From positions 51,886 through 115,885 of the forward strand of contig JAIWZP010000076.1 in the NCBI GenBank assembly GCA_025201375.1: a stretch of 64,000 nt of DNA. Direction: 5' to 3'. Within the stretch, counting starts at the first letter, position 1. The number at the start of each line of letters is the position of its first letter. Both the position numbers and the translations under genes were made by a program. The notes under the pieces are model-generated. The model was not told where the DNA came from. It did not search any database and saw only the letters and a list, made by a program, of their open reading frames with translations. Shown here piece by piece: positions 48,482 through 58,365 of the stretch. This stretch comes from Gongronella butleri. Its lineage: Eukaryota; Mucoromycota; Mucoromycetes; Mucorales; Cunninghamellaceae.

Positions 48482-49141
48482 GAACAAGGAACCGGCCCAC
48501 TGAGCCAAACAGCAACCTTGCGCTCTGATCTTCCGCTATTTTAGATCGATGCTCTTTTTATTTTTTCGTACGCGCTGCAAATCCCACAAAATTGCGACGC
48601 GGTGTGTTTGAGTACCATATTTTGCAATAAAAAACCAATTTTGTTTTGTTTCAATCATGTGCATCACCTGTTAGCCTTAAAAAAAGAAGTTTGCCTTTGA
48701 TATTGTATTGGATACATTCTGAGTGACCATGCTTAAAATTCTGCATGAACCGTATGAATTGTGCAATCCGATGACAAGACAACCTTGCCGCTTGGACACA
48801 CAAGAAGCAGATCGTCAATCAAGGGACAGAAAATAAAAAAACAAATCAATGTGCTTCCAATTAGCCACATTGCTCGTTACATCAGATGGGGTAATCATGG
48901 AGCTGAATAGAAATTTAGGGGGGAAAGAGAAAAAGGAGCACAGTGTAAGATCGGCGTAAACCAGTGTCAAAAAAAAAAAAAAAAGCATGTTCAAGGAGAC
49001 TGGAGCTATAGTCGGGGAAAGGGGTGAATCAAGGAGCAACAAGTTGCTGTAGCTCACCATGAGGTTGGGCGCATGTGCACTCCACTATAAAAAGACATCA
49101 AGTTTCTTCAAGCACAAGGAAAAAAAACCAACCATTTCAAA
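48482..49141. promoter_or_regulatory. Upstream region of array gene 2
   Basis: The 660-bp gap has an AATAAA-containing 3' flank of gene 1 near 48628, AAGGAGAC at 48993 and a TATA box at 49086. No gene is present. Confidence 0.5.
49086..49094 (+). promoter_or_regulatory. TATA box of array gene 2
   Basis: TATAAAAAG stands 56 bases before the start codon, the shortest distance in the array. Confidence 0.6.
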
Positions 49142-50161
49142 ATGAAGCTTTTTGTCTTTTCTGTGATTGCAACGCTTTGCACAACACATGTAGTCTTTGC
49201 AAGTGAGAGCCTCGGTGTGTCTGATGCTCTTGGTTCTGTCAGTGACGTTGTCAACGCTGCTGTCAATCTTGTCGACAATGAAAAACGCGATGTTTCCGGT
49301 GTACCCAAGCCAATTGCGGCCAAGCGTATGAACCGTGTAGCTGCTGCCCTTGCTCGTCGCGACATGGGTAGCTTGTTGGATCTTTTAACGGGCGATTCTG
49401 TGCTTAGCAAGCTCATTGATGACGATGATACGCTCAGTGTTGATGAGTTGACGGGCGAGGTCACCGAGCAGGTGCAAAAACTCGTACAAGACGGTGTCCT
49501 TGGCAATGATGATGGTGGGCTCCTTAAATTGATCCACAACATTCTCAAAGCGCTCGATGAACTCCTTGATTCTATATCGGGTGGCGCGGTCGATTTGTCG
49601 TCGCTCTTGGATGGCCTGCATCTCGTACGCCGTAGTGGCTTGCTCTCAAGCCTGGCCGGGCACACTGAAACCTCTACCGGTGGTGGCTCGTCGTCGGCAA
49701 ACATGCAAGCAAATCCAATCACGCAGTCGTACAGCAACCCAATGCCCATGACTGGCCCCATTGGCATGACCGGCAGCGCGCCAATGATTCCGCAAGAACC
49801 ACCAGCGTTTATGGGCGGCTTCCCTCAAGAGTCTGATGAGCAGCACAGCGATGAACAGGACCGCCAGCGCGAGATCCAGCGCTATGGTGGGTTTGGCATG
49901 CCTGGTGTTGAGCAAGCTGGAGCCCAACGTCAGCCAATGACCATGAGCCAGCTTGCCAAGCGTGCTGCCGACACAGAGCAGCTCGTCAGGGGTCTTATTG
50001 GCAATCTACGTGCGCTGAGTTCAAAGGTCGATGCAAGCAACAGCCAAGAAACACATGCAGGTGGCATGGAATTGATCGAAAAGCTGCTTCACACGACGTT
50101 GCAGCTTTTGAAGCGCATCTTAAGTTCCGGTACTGGCAAAGCACGCCGCTCTTTGACCTGA
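49142..50161 (+). CDS. Array gene 2: secreted protein with multiple dibasic sites
   Basis: Single exon, 339 aa, no recognised family. The signal peptide MKLFVFSVIATLCTTHVVFA is followed by SESLG. Dibasic sites are frequent: NEKR, AAKR, LARR, LVRR, LAKR, LLKR and KARR near the end. Residues about 75-160 hold the array's shared module, NDDGGLLKLIHNILKALDEL, and a related DVDSL-type helix with DDDDTLSVDEL. The middle (about 180-255) is Met-, Pro-, Gly- and Gln-rich and probably disordered. The C-terminal 70 residues form Leu-rich helices (LVRGLIGNLRAL, LIEKLLHTTLQLLKRIL). If cut at each dibasic site it would release several peptides of roughly 10-130 residues. Role unknown. Confidence 0.84.
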   Translation: MKLFVFSVIATLCTTHVVFASESLGVSDALGSVSDVVNAAVNLVDNEKRDVSGVPKPIAAKRMNRVAAALARRDMGSLLDLLTGDSVLSKLIDDDDTLSVDELTGEVTEQVQKLVQDGVLGNDDGGLLKLIHNILKALDELLDSISGGAVDLSSLLDGLHLVRRSGLLSSLAGHTETSTGGGSSSANMQANPITQSYSNPMPMTGPIGMTGSAPMIPQEPPAFMGGFPQESDEQHSDEQDRQREIQRYGGFGMPGVEQAGAQRQPMTMSQLAKRAADTEQLVRGLIGNLRALSSKVDASNSQETHAGGMELIEKLLHTTLQLLKRILSSGTGKARRSLT

Positions 50162-50584
50162 AATTAGCTTAGCTTGCTGTCAAATCGTAGCCGTGCCCAT
50201 CCGTTCAATCGTTAAAATTGTTCAATAATAAAAGTTTATGCTCCAATCTATGATCATGAGACAAGCATAAAAAAAAATCTAATGTGGTCTCCCCACCATT
50301 ATTTAATATGATTTGACATGTCACAGAATGTACATCTCTCTACGATGGAAGCCCTATTATACTGTATATTTGAGTCTTTTGCCTTTTGCACGTCATGCTC
50401 GCTTGAAAATCCTCTCAATTGCGATGTCCTAGATAGAGCGCATGTTCCTTTGCTAGTTCTTTTAATATTTTACAGTAAGGGAGCCGCAGCATCTCTGGAA
50501 GCTCTGAAAGATGTCTATTGGGCGTAAAAACCCAAATTTTTGACACTGTACGCCCTGTTCATGGTATATATTGGTGACTGCAAG

Positions 50585-52215
50585 TATCATAGTGAAGAAT
50601 ATGGGGGTAACTTTGAGCAAAAAGGGTGAAGAAAAATAGGGACCTTAAGAATAACGAGAATGAACCCAGTCTTTTATAAAAGTAATAAGATCTCGATGTT
50701 TATACAAAAATGAAAAAAGTCTAGATAGACGGATAGGCTAGATGCGCAGACGCGTAAATGAAGCTGTCGCGGCGTCTAAATAAGGAAGCAGGGGCGTGAG
50801 ACCAAGACATGGCCGCGCAGATCTCAAACAAAACATTACTGTATACCCAACTTACAGGATTCAAACATGCCAATACTTGCAAGCACCGTGGTGCTTCACT
50901 TGGTACGCAAGTGCGAGAACCATAAGGGTTTGAGTCATGATTACCAACACGCAATGTTTGGCACGGACAAGCCATTTTATTGTATTTTATTTCTTTTGTT
51001 TCTCAAAGACATTGATCATTTAATGATCAAAGCAGGTTATGAAACCGTGAGGGCGTGTTTCTACTTAAGCAACTGAGACAAAGTGATGATGCGTACAGAG
51101 ATTGAGATGGAGGAAGATGCGCACGCATTCTTCCAAAACGCATGAAAAGCGGTAAAATGAGATGACCAGCCGACAGCTGGATTTTGTCCGTTTGTGAGAG
51201 AATGTGTTTCTGCGTCTTTTGTCACAGCTGCGCCATGATAGATTATCTCGTCCGTTGCCGAGCAAATCACGCTTGAAATTTTTGATTGGACTCGCAAGTG
51301 TACAAAGGTTGCGCATCAACGGGTTTGTCGGGCAGAGATAAAATGACGTCCGAACGCGTCTCGGTCTACTCGTACAAGTTTCAGTCTGATCGAATAACAA
51401 ACAATTCAGTGCATCCGGGCTAAAGTTGTAAATTTATGACAAAACACTAATTTTTTTGCCAATAGCCCTATTTACATCTAGTTTTAATGTCATTTGTGAG
51501 AAGTTCAAGGTTCAAAAAAATGCCCATGTAAAAGTTTTATGGTTCAGGGTTCATTGGATGGCGAGCCATGTCAATTTTGAAAAATGGCGATTTTTCACTG
51601 ATTTTCAAGGGGTCCAGTCGGCATTTTCAGAGCCGTGTATTTTATGTCCTTGACTCACCATGCCATTTACACCCCAGGTAAACCCGTCTGTTTTGTAACA
51701 AAAACGACATAAAAACCAGGGACCCATCATTTGGTTTTGACAAAAAATATGATTTCTTGTAATTTGTGGGTCATAAGGCCAGCTCGATAGGCTTTGGCTG
51801 CAGCACCTGGAAATTCATATCACTTGATACAGCGCCTCCAGCCCCGCGCAAGGATGCTGGTGATCGGTGGTGGAAAAAGCAAGTTTCAGCGGAATGAGCA
51901 TCGAAAATGGAAAACAGCGTATTTTTAAAGTAGTGATATATCGCTTTCTGCCGTGGTAGCCACTTTTTTTTCGCATAGGATCCAAGCGCCTGGAGCATTT
52001 CTAGCATTTGGACGCGTCGGCGCGGCTCCATGGGCCCGTCTTTCCCGTGCAATTCGCCATTGAAATTAATTTTCAAAATTTGCTGATTGCTCATTACTTT
52101 CCAGATAAGTCATCCTCTTTTTTGACATTTTTCATAGTTTCTCTCTGCCCTTGTTCTTGTGGGAGAGTTTGGCGCTCTTCGGGAAACCTAATTTTTCGAT
52201 TTTGATATTGGGCAC
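50585..52215 (+). repeat. Dispersed repeat family R, copy 5 (longest)
   Basis: This copy joins the left blocks seen at 21.7-22.4 kb (AGAATATGGGGGTAACTT, ATCTCGATGTTTATACAAAA, GATGACCAGCCGACAGC) with the right blocks seen at 26.3-27.0 and 41.5-42.1 kb (TTTTCAAGGGGTCCAGTCGG at 51601; CTAATTTTTCGATTTTGATA at 52187). It shows that the fragments elsewhere belong to one element of at least 1.6 kb. Confidence 0.75.
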
Positions 52216-54093
52216 TGACGACGACTGATTTAGAGCATCCAAGATTCCATTGCAGAGATGGCCCCCAAATGGCCACAAATCTGCAGCAGATAATGTTTAT
52301 GACCCAAGTCCAGCCAGTTCGATTATTTTAGGCGACTGGCTAATGTAGCACACTTTTAAAAAGCGCAAAAGTGAAAATATGGTCAATGACACGGCTACAC
52401 GCCTAGGCAATTGGGTGTCGTGTGCTGATGCTCGTACGGTGCAGCATAACATGATAGACATTAGAAAGTGTCTTGCGGTATGATAGACAATTCGTGCGCC
52501 CAGATGCTTCGCAGGTTAGGTTTGCTGTGTTTGCATGCCGAAATCGCCTTTGCATTAGATGAGTCCACAAATACGAGCTTGAAACTTGGCGTCAATTGAC
52601 GCGTAAAAAAGAACAGCGTGAAAAGGGCCGTCACGACAACCGACAAAAGCTGAAAGTGGCCCGTGACTAATACAGTATTGGGCGATCTACAGACCAAGTG
52701 GTTAAAATACGCAATTTTTCGACATCCATCGTCTAAACAAAAGGATCAACCAGCCAACATTTATTTTTTTATGGCAAACAGAAGGCCAATGCAATTCAAA
52801 TCAGGATGCAAAAAAGGATTTCGTCCAAAAATTCAATGCATTTCAATGGTGCACTGAAGGATGTCACGTTTTGGGCTGTCGTTTCCGTGCCCCGTGGCAG
52901 TGAGTCGCTGAATTGCTGTTCTTCTTTGGTGATACTGTAAGAGACATTGTGACAGCAGGCAATGCGCGATTGAAAAAGCAACTTGTAAAATTGTAAGTAA
53001 GCAAGAAAACCACTAGAGATGAGCAAGTCAAGGAGTATAGGGTGCGACGTGGTGCATGTAAAAACGCAAGCACGTTAACAGAGCGCTATTCTTTTTTTCA
53101 TGGGTTGGTTAAAAAGCCTCTACTTTCAACAAATATGACCATTAAAGTAATGGCAATGACGAATTGGGAGCGCGTTCTCATGAACACTTTGCTTTTAGGC
53201 ACACAATGGCAAGACGCACTGTTTGTCTCGGTCACATGTGCTCTCGTGTCTGAATGACGTGAGCATTTTTGGCCGCATAGTAGACAAGCATGATTTCTTT
53301 GCCCCATTTGATCCTTTGTGCCATGAATTCGGTCGATAGTGAGAATGATTGGCAGAGTGCAGCAAGCAATTTTTTTTTTCATGCTGATGCCAGTGGACTA
53401 GTTTTAACAAAAACCAAAGGGGTTGGATTCTGGCACGGGGGCGGGGTGCCCAGTGATGTTGCAAGTGATGCATAAAAGATGCACCTGTCTCGGAAACTCT
53501 TGCTTCAATGACGATAAATGCCAAGTGGTGTTTTCAAGCTGATCTGCCTCCTGTTTGAAATGCGGCAGCTCCTTTTCAAGACAAAAAGTAGCTCAGCGCT
53601 GCGATGATCCTGCGCCGAGACAAGGGCAATTGTTAGCCAAGCACAGTGTCAGCCTTTTTGAAATACAAACAGGGAACTCGCAAGCCCTTTTTCACAATCC
53701 ATCAAACTTTGATTTCTTCCGTTTTCCAAGTTGAGACTCGGATGTGGAGGGCGCAATTCGAAGCAACAGGCAGGTCTGTGATGCAGGGCTGCTCGTGTGT
53801 CACTATGTCTGTCCCCTTTTTTTTTTTTCAACTCAACCGTGGCGCTCCTTTTCCCCACTCCTTATTTTCTACAAGCAATGCAGCAACCTGTGATACCTTT
53901 CTACCCCTATTTTGACACGATGGCAGCATTTTTTGTTTATCTTTTATCCTGAATGAGGGGAACAACGGGGATTTAGGAGACCGCCCACGAAAATCAAGGG
54001 GCAGAACAAGCCCGCTTTCAGGGGTGCATTTGCAAACACCTCCAAGATCTTCCAGCTGATGGATCTCGCAATCAATTCTCGTCAAGGTGTCAC

Positions 54094-54095
<2 letters not shown>

Positions 54096-54138
<43 letters not shown>
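54096..54138 (+). repeat. Long poly(A) tract
   Basis: An uninterrupted A run of about 43 bases in non-coding DNA, with no clear element upstream of it that would make it a retroposed tail. Confidence 0.85.
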
Positions 54139-54140
<2 letters not shown>

Positions 54141-54811
54141 ACAACGGCATTTGCATTTACAAGCTATGGCATGAGATGCCTGTATAGCCGTCCCGTGCAG
54201 CGACTGATTTTTCGTGCCAGTGCAATTGGGTCTCTCTCAGTCGCTTGGCCATCAATTCTTTCACGGATGCAATAGCGCGTGTGCAAACACGCTGACCTGC
54301 AAATTCACGTATCAGGGAGTTCATGCATTACTGCTCGCACAGAAGAATCGCCTTTATGCACCACTGAGTGGAAGGGTTCTCCCCCCCTTCTCGCCCGATG
54401 CGAGACCCTCTTGGAATTTCATGCCAAGCTTGCAATGGCTGCTTCTGCCATAAAAATGATACAATCTCGACAATTCAGCAAATGCAAGATAAAATGAGCT
54501 GTTGATCGCGTCTCCATTTTCATCTTGACGTCAGAGGTTCTTCTTCTTCTAATTTTTGCACGCGCATCAATTTGAGAACTTTTTTGTCCACGATTTTTCA
54601 AGGAGACGCTCAGTGGCGTCCTGGTGTGATAGTAACAAGGGGGTGTTTTGCCTTCCCTCTTCGCGCCCACTAGTCTCTTTCCGTGCTGCAGCAAATAAAA
54701 AAAAACTGGAGAACTCGCATGGCGACGACGAGAGCAAATAGGAGAAACGCCATCCAAAACATGCATCAGATCATTCAGGATTTTGCCATCCTTACAAAAA
54801 GTTCAAAGACA

Positions 54812-54820
54812 TATAAAAAG
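54812..54820 (+). promoter_or_regulatory. TATA box of array gene 3
   Basis: TATAAAAAG lies 104 bases before the start codon. Confidence 0.55.
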
Positions 54821-54915
54821 CTTGTCTTGTTGACGCGTTCTTTTCAATTTTTTTTCAATTCCATTCACTCTATCCCAGAAAAATTCCATCTTGCTCTCAA
54901 CTTTTCTAATTTACC

Positions 54916-55794
54916 ATGAAGTTTACTCTTATCGCAATCTCTGCTGCCATTTGTCTCATCAATGTCTCCCAAGCTGTCCCCGTTCCGTATGCTTCCGATC
55001 TCGTGAAGCGTCAGGAAGATCTCCTTGGCGACGTGCCCGTTCTGGGGGATGTGTTGGATGCCTTGGACGTCGACCTTCTTAAGAAGCGTCAAATTGGAGG
55101 TGACATTGGAGATGACATTCTCGGTGATCTCCTTGACGGTATCGGTCTCGGCCTTCGCAAGCGTGATGGCCTGGACCTCGGTGATCTTTTGGATCTCGAT
55201 GATCTTTTGGACGGCCTTCTCGGTGATGGTCTTCTTGATGGTCTGCTTGGCGACGGTCTCCTTGACTTGGATGATGGTCTTATTGGCACCATTTTGGATC
55301 TTGTTCAAAGCCTTCTTGGTGACGATGACGAGGGTCTGGTTGGCTCCATCCTGCATCTTGTGGAGGAGATCCTCGGTGGCCTTGGCTTGGATGACTTGCT
55401 CGGCGGTTTGCTCGGCGGCAGCAACTACAGAGACGAAGTCACCAAGCGCTCAGTCTTGTTCTCGCACCACCACGGCCACAGCTCCACTGGCAAGGACACC
55501 ACCAAGGACGATGCCAAGGACAGCGTCAACGATGCCACCAAGGACGACAAGAAGGACGACAAGAAGGAGGGCTCCACGGGTGACAACGTTGCTGACGATG
55601 CCTCGGAAACCACCATGGACAAGCGTGCCACTGTCACCAAGGACACCACAAAGAAGCTGGCCTCTCAATTGCACGAGCTGTACAACCATGGCCAAGCTGC
55701 TGCTGATACGCCTAAAGGCAAGGCCAAGATTGCCTTTGTCACCAATGTCACTCGCCTCGTTGCCGGTGCTCTCAAGAACAAGGGTGCACACTAA
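54916..55794 (+). CDS. Array gene 3: secreted Asp/Gly/Leu-repeat protein
   Basis: Single exon, 292 aa, not a recognised family. The signal peptide MKFTLIAISAAICLINVSQA resembles that of gene 1. Dibasic sites occur at LVKR, LKKR, LRKR, RDEVTKR and MDKR. Residues about 70-170 are almost wholly Leu, Gly and Asp, with units like DLDDLLDGLLGDGLL. Two longer copies of the module follow, DDGLIGTILDLVQSLLG and DDEGLVGSILHLVEEILGG. After RDEVTKR comes a His-rich patch, then a very charged Lys/Asp/Thr segment, then a Leu/Lys helix to the end. RDEVTKR at the same relative place as in gene 1 shows common ancestry. It contains no cysteine beyond the signal. Secreted, probably processed; function unknown. 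Confidence 0.86.
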   Translation: MKFTLIAISAAICLINVSQAVPVPYASDLVKRQEDLLGDVPVLGDVLDALDVDLLKKRQIGGDIGDDILGDLLDGIGLGLRKRDGLDLGDLLDLDDLLDGLLGDGLLDGLLGDGLLDLDDGLIGTILDLVQSLLGDDDEGLVGSILHLVEEILGGLGLDDLLGGLLGGSNYRDEVTKRSVLFSHHHGHSSTGKDTTKDDAKDSVNDATKDDKKDDKKEGSTGDNVADDASETTMDKRATVTKDTTKKLASQLHELYNHGQAAADTPKGKAKIAFVTNVTRLVAGALKNKGAH

Positions 55795-56394
55795 GACTCA
55801 GACAATCTTTTGCCGGTTTTTTCTTTATTTTTTAATGTATGGTAGTCTGTTTAGGCATCTAATTCTGAAATAAACAATTTGTTGTTATTATTTTTTTAAA
55901 AAAAAAACGTGTTGCTCTGGGATTTAAAGCGTGGTACTCTATACAAAATCCTTCCAGGGGCATTTTATTCTATGAGCTCCATGGACAGGCGCTCGGGGTT
56001 GCAGTCATGCAAGGTTTTCCTGGAGATGACTTGCGCAAATTTGAAAACTTGACTTTTTATCCCGTGTTTTCCCCAGAGCATGCTTTTGTGACATTGGACT
56101 TTGCGCCGCTCTCTTAATGTCGATGAGGCGCAAGTGGTTCAAGCTAGCTGGACATGCATCGAATCACAGCTACACCAGCCGTCTCGAAACGGCACTTTTT
56201 TTTTGTGTATTTTGAAGCTTGGCCCAATCTTGCCTTGAGTGAATCGCTCCAACTTACTACAATACTTTTTTTTTATTTTTTAGCCGCATGCTGTGCACTA
56301 TGTTAGCCCGCAGTCAATTGGATGGCTGTCGAAATAATTGCTATTAGCTGTTTTTAATCATTTTTTCGATGAGGTGATCATCTACAAGAATAAA

Positions 56395-56625
56395 CATGCA
56401 TTGGTCCAGCGATACCAACGTTTCTCGTTCCAAGATCCCGCTCCTGAAGTGCTGCCGCCACTGGATGGCGCGCAAACATGATTTTCGAAAGTGGCGGATT
56501 TTCCAAGGAGTACAGTCGTCGATCCGAACAGGATGGGATTTAGGTCCGCAGATCGCCACGCCATTTAACCACATGTTAAACACATGTCGTTCACCGACAA
56601 AAATCAGCAGTTTCTTTTTAAAGAC
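56395..56625 (+). repeat. Dispersed repeat family R, copy 6 (fragment)
   Basis: Only the central block is present: ATTTTCCAAGGAGTACAGTC at 56499, CGCCACGCCATTTAACCACA at about 56554 and TTCACCGACAAAAA at about 56591. It is a short relic. Confidence 0.7.
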
Positions 56626-57907
56626 AAAACATCTATAATTGCTCTCCTCGAGAAACTTGCCCAGATGGACTCAAGTTTTAACCGGCTTGATGACTGACTA
56701 AAGCAACTCATTATGCCACATTTGCTTGGATTTCAGCTAGTACAAATCTTGCGATGTGTGCATTGAGGTTAGGGCCAAATGCTTTTTTGATGGCCAACTC
56801 GAAGAACTTGCAGTATAAATATCTTGAGTTCCAGCCCCTTTATGTTTGCTCTTGCCTTGCTATTTTATTCAAAATCTATCATGATTTGGTTCATCATGTC
56901 CTTGCCAAGTAAAAAGATTAGAATGTTGGCTGAATTATCCCTTTTTTTGCTGCGCGTCCTTCCGAAAACGTGTCCAATGATGACTTTAAACACGGAGCAC
57001 AGTTGTTAGAGGACCCAGGGTTCCAAAGGATCCAGATCTTCGTGGCTACCGTATATGCTAGCTCATTCTTGAGAAACGCGTAAAATTCATAGTAAAATCG
57101 TTTCCTTGGGGTTTGATCGCCGAACCATCAACGCCCTCTCTTTAAAACACAGCTCTGACCCACTTATGCAATAAAACATGACACATGATTTGGTGTTGAG
57201 CCACAAAAGCCCTAGTTTTATTAGCTTTTTAAATTGATAATGAACAAACTCCGTGACACGTATCAAGTCGCGATAGAAATGGGTTCAAAAAGAGATATAG
57301 AGAAAATGTGAATGCACGCATAGCGCCCTGAGACGCACGGATCACATTGCGTTCGAACCTCCAAGCAGCTATTTCGCACCATATGCACTAAAAGTCCGCG
57401 CTTCCAGATTTAGATTTGAGAATGCATTGGTCCCAAGGTATCCGTATCGCGTCATTTAAAAAAAAATGGTGAAAGCCCTTGAGCACGCCAGATTGCAACG
57501 CAAGTCAATTGTCGTCCTTGCATTGTAGCGTATGGAGTCAAAAAGTCGTGTTGATAGTTGCGTCCATAGCTCTACACCGCATGCACATTTTAATTCCATC
57601 AATAGTGCTTCCTCTGAGGTCATTGGCGCGCCACGTGAGATGTGCTTTTGGAGAGTGTGTCATAGCTTCCAGGGAGTGTTTGAGCAGAAAAAAAAGGGGA
57701 CGCACCTCCCTAAATGAATGAAGTATGATGAATTGGACCTGCACAGCACCATTTTAACCAGCATTTTGGACTAATAGGAGATACGTGAAAGAGAGTCGCG
57801 GCATCAAGGAACATCAGATATGTGCAAACATGAACAAAACGCGCGCACCCTGGGTCCAAGCTCCACTATTTTTTTGTCTCCTTTCCACTATCATGGCCAA
57901 ACCATTA

Positions 57908-57915
57908 TATAAAAG
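57908..57915 (+). promoter_or_regulatory. TATA box of array gene 4
   Basis: TATAAAAG within TTATATAAAAG, 122 bases before the start codon. Confidence 0.5.
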
Positions 57916-58029
57916 ATGCACAGAGAGGTCAAGGCACATAAAAATGGCATTTTTCTTTCTTTTAAACATCCAGCTTGTGCCACCAAGCTGATTTTAACTT
58001 TTTTCACGGTGATCCGCCGATCTTTTTCA

Positions 58030-58365
58030 ATGAGATCCATCCACATCGCGCTTCCTCTTGTTGCCATTGTCTCCATGGCATGCATTGTACACAGCTACCC
58101 TCTCTCCAATGACGTGGTCACCATGCAAGTGATGGATGACGAGTCAAGCTCGCCACCAATGAACATCATGCGTCGCCAGGCAGATCTCGACGAGCAATCC
58201 GACGATCAGCATGGAGATAAGGGCGAGGTGGAAAAATTTGAAAGGGAACCCGACAACAAGTACGAAAGGGAGCCCGACAACAAATATGAAAGAGAGCCCG
58301 AAGAAGACTATGCGATCCCGTCCAAAGGCTCATGGAGCAACTATCGATATGTAGAGAATGATTAA
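58030..58365 (+). CDS. Array gene 4: small secreted protein with three EREPDNK repeats
   Basis: Single exon, 111 aa from the chosen ATG, no recognised family. A signal peptide of about 22 residues (MRSIHIALPLVAIVSMACIVHS) precedes YPLSN. One dibasic site, IMRR, lies near residue 48. Then come an acidic segment and three 8-residue units, FEREPDNK, YEREPDNK and YEREPEED, and a short Tyr-rich end. An in-frame ATG at 57916 exists but would bury the signal peptide behind 38 residues, so 58030 is preferred. The acidic, Tyr-containing repeats recall fungal repeat precursors of secreted peptides in layout, but the units are not separated by dibasic sites, so that comparison is weak. Confidence 0.75.
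   Translation: MRSIHIALPLVAIVSMACIVHSYPLSNDVVTMQVMDDESSSPPMNIMRRQADLDEQSDDQHGDKGEVEKFEREPDNKYEREPDNKYEREPEEDYAIPSKGSWSNYRYVEND

Larger units (their letters stand above)
50162..54915. other. 4.7-kb intergenic region with repeat copy
   Basis: It carries repeat family R copy 5, a long A tract of about 43 bases near 54096-54138, AAGGAGAC at 54600 and a TATA box at 54812. No coding exon is supported. Confidence 0.6.
55795..58029. other. Intergenic region with repeat fragments
   Basis: Repeat family R copy 6 lies at about 56395-56625. A stretch at about 57064-57140 resembles part of the 27.6-29.5 kb satellite (GAGAAACGCGTAAAAT, then GGGGTTT). A GTCTCCTT (reverse of AAGGAGAC) at 57876 and a TATA box at 57908 precede gene 4. 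Confidence 0.55.

Noticed and set aside
47453..48508. Long minus-strand open frame antisense to array gene 1, with GWRNVVA repeats
   Set aside because: It is the reverse-strand reading of the 21-bp coding repeat. It lacks a signal peptide, promoter or domain, and the plus frame has all of the first two.
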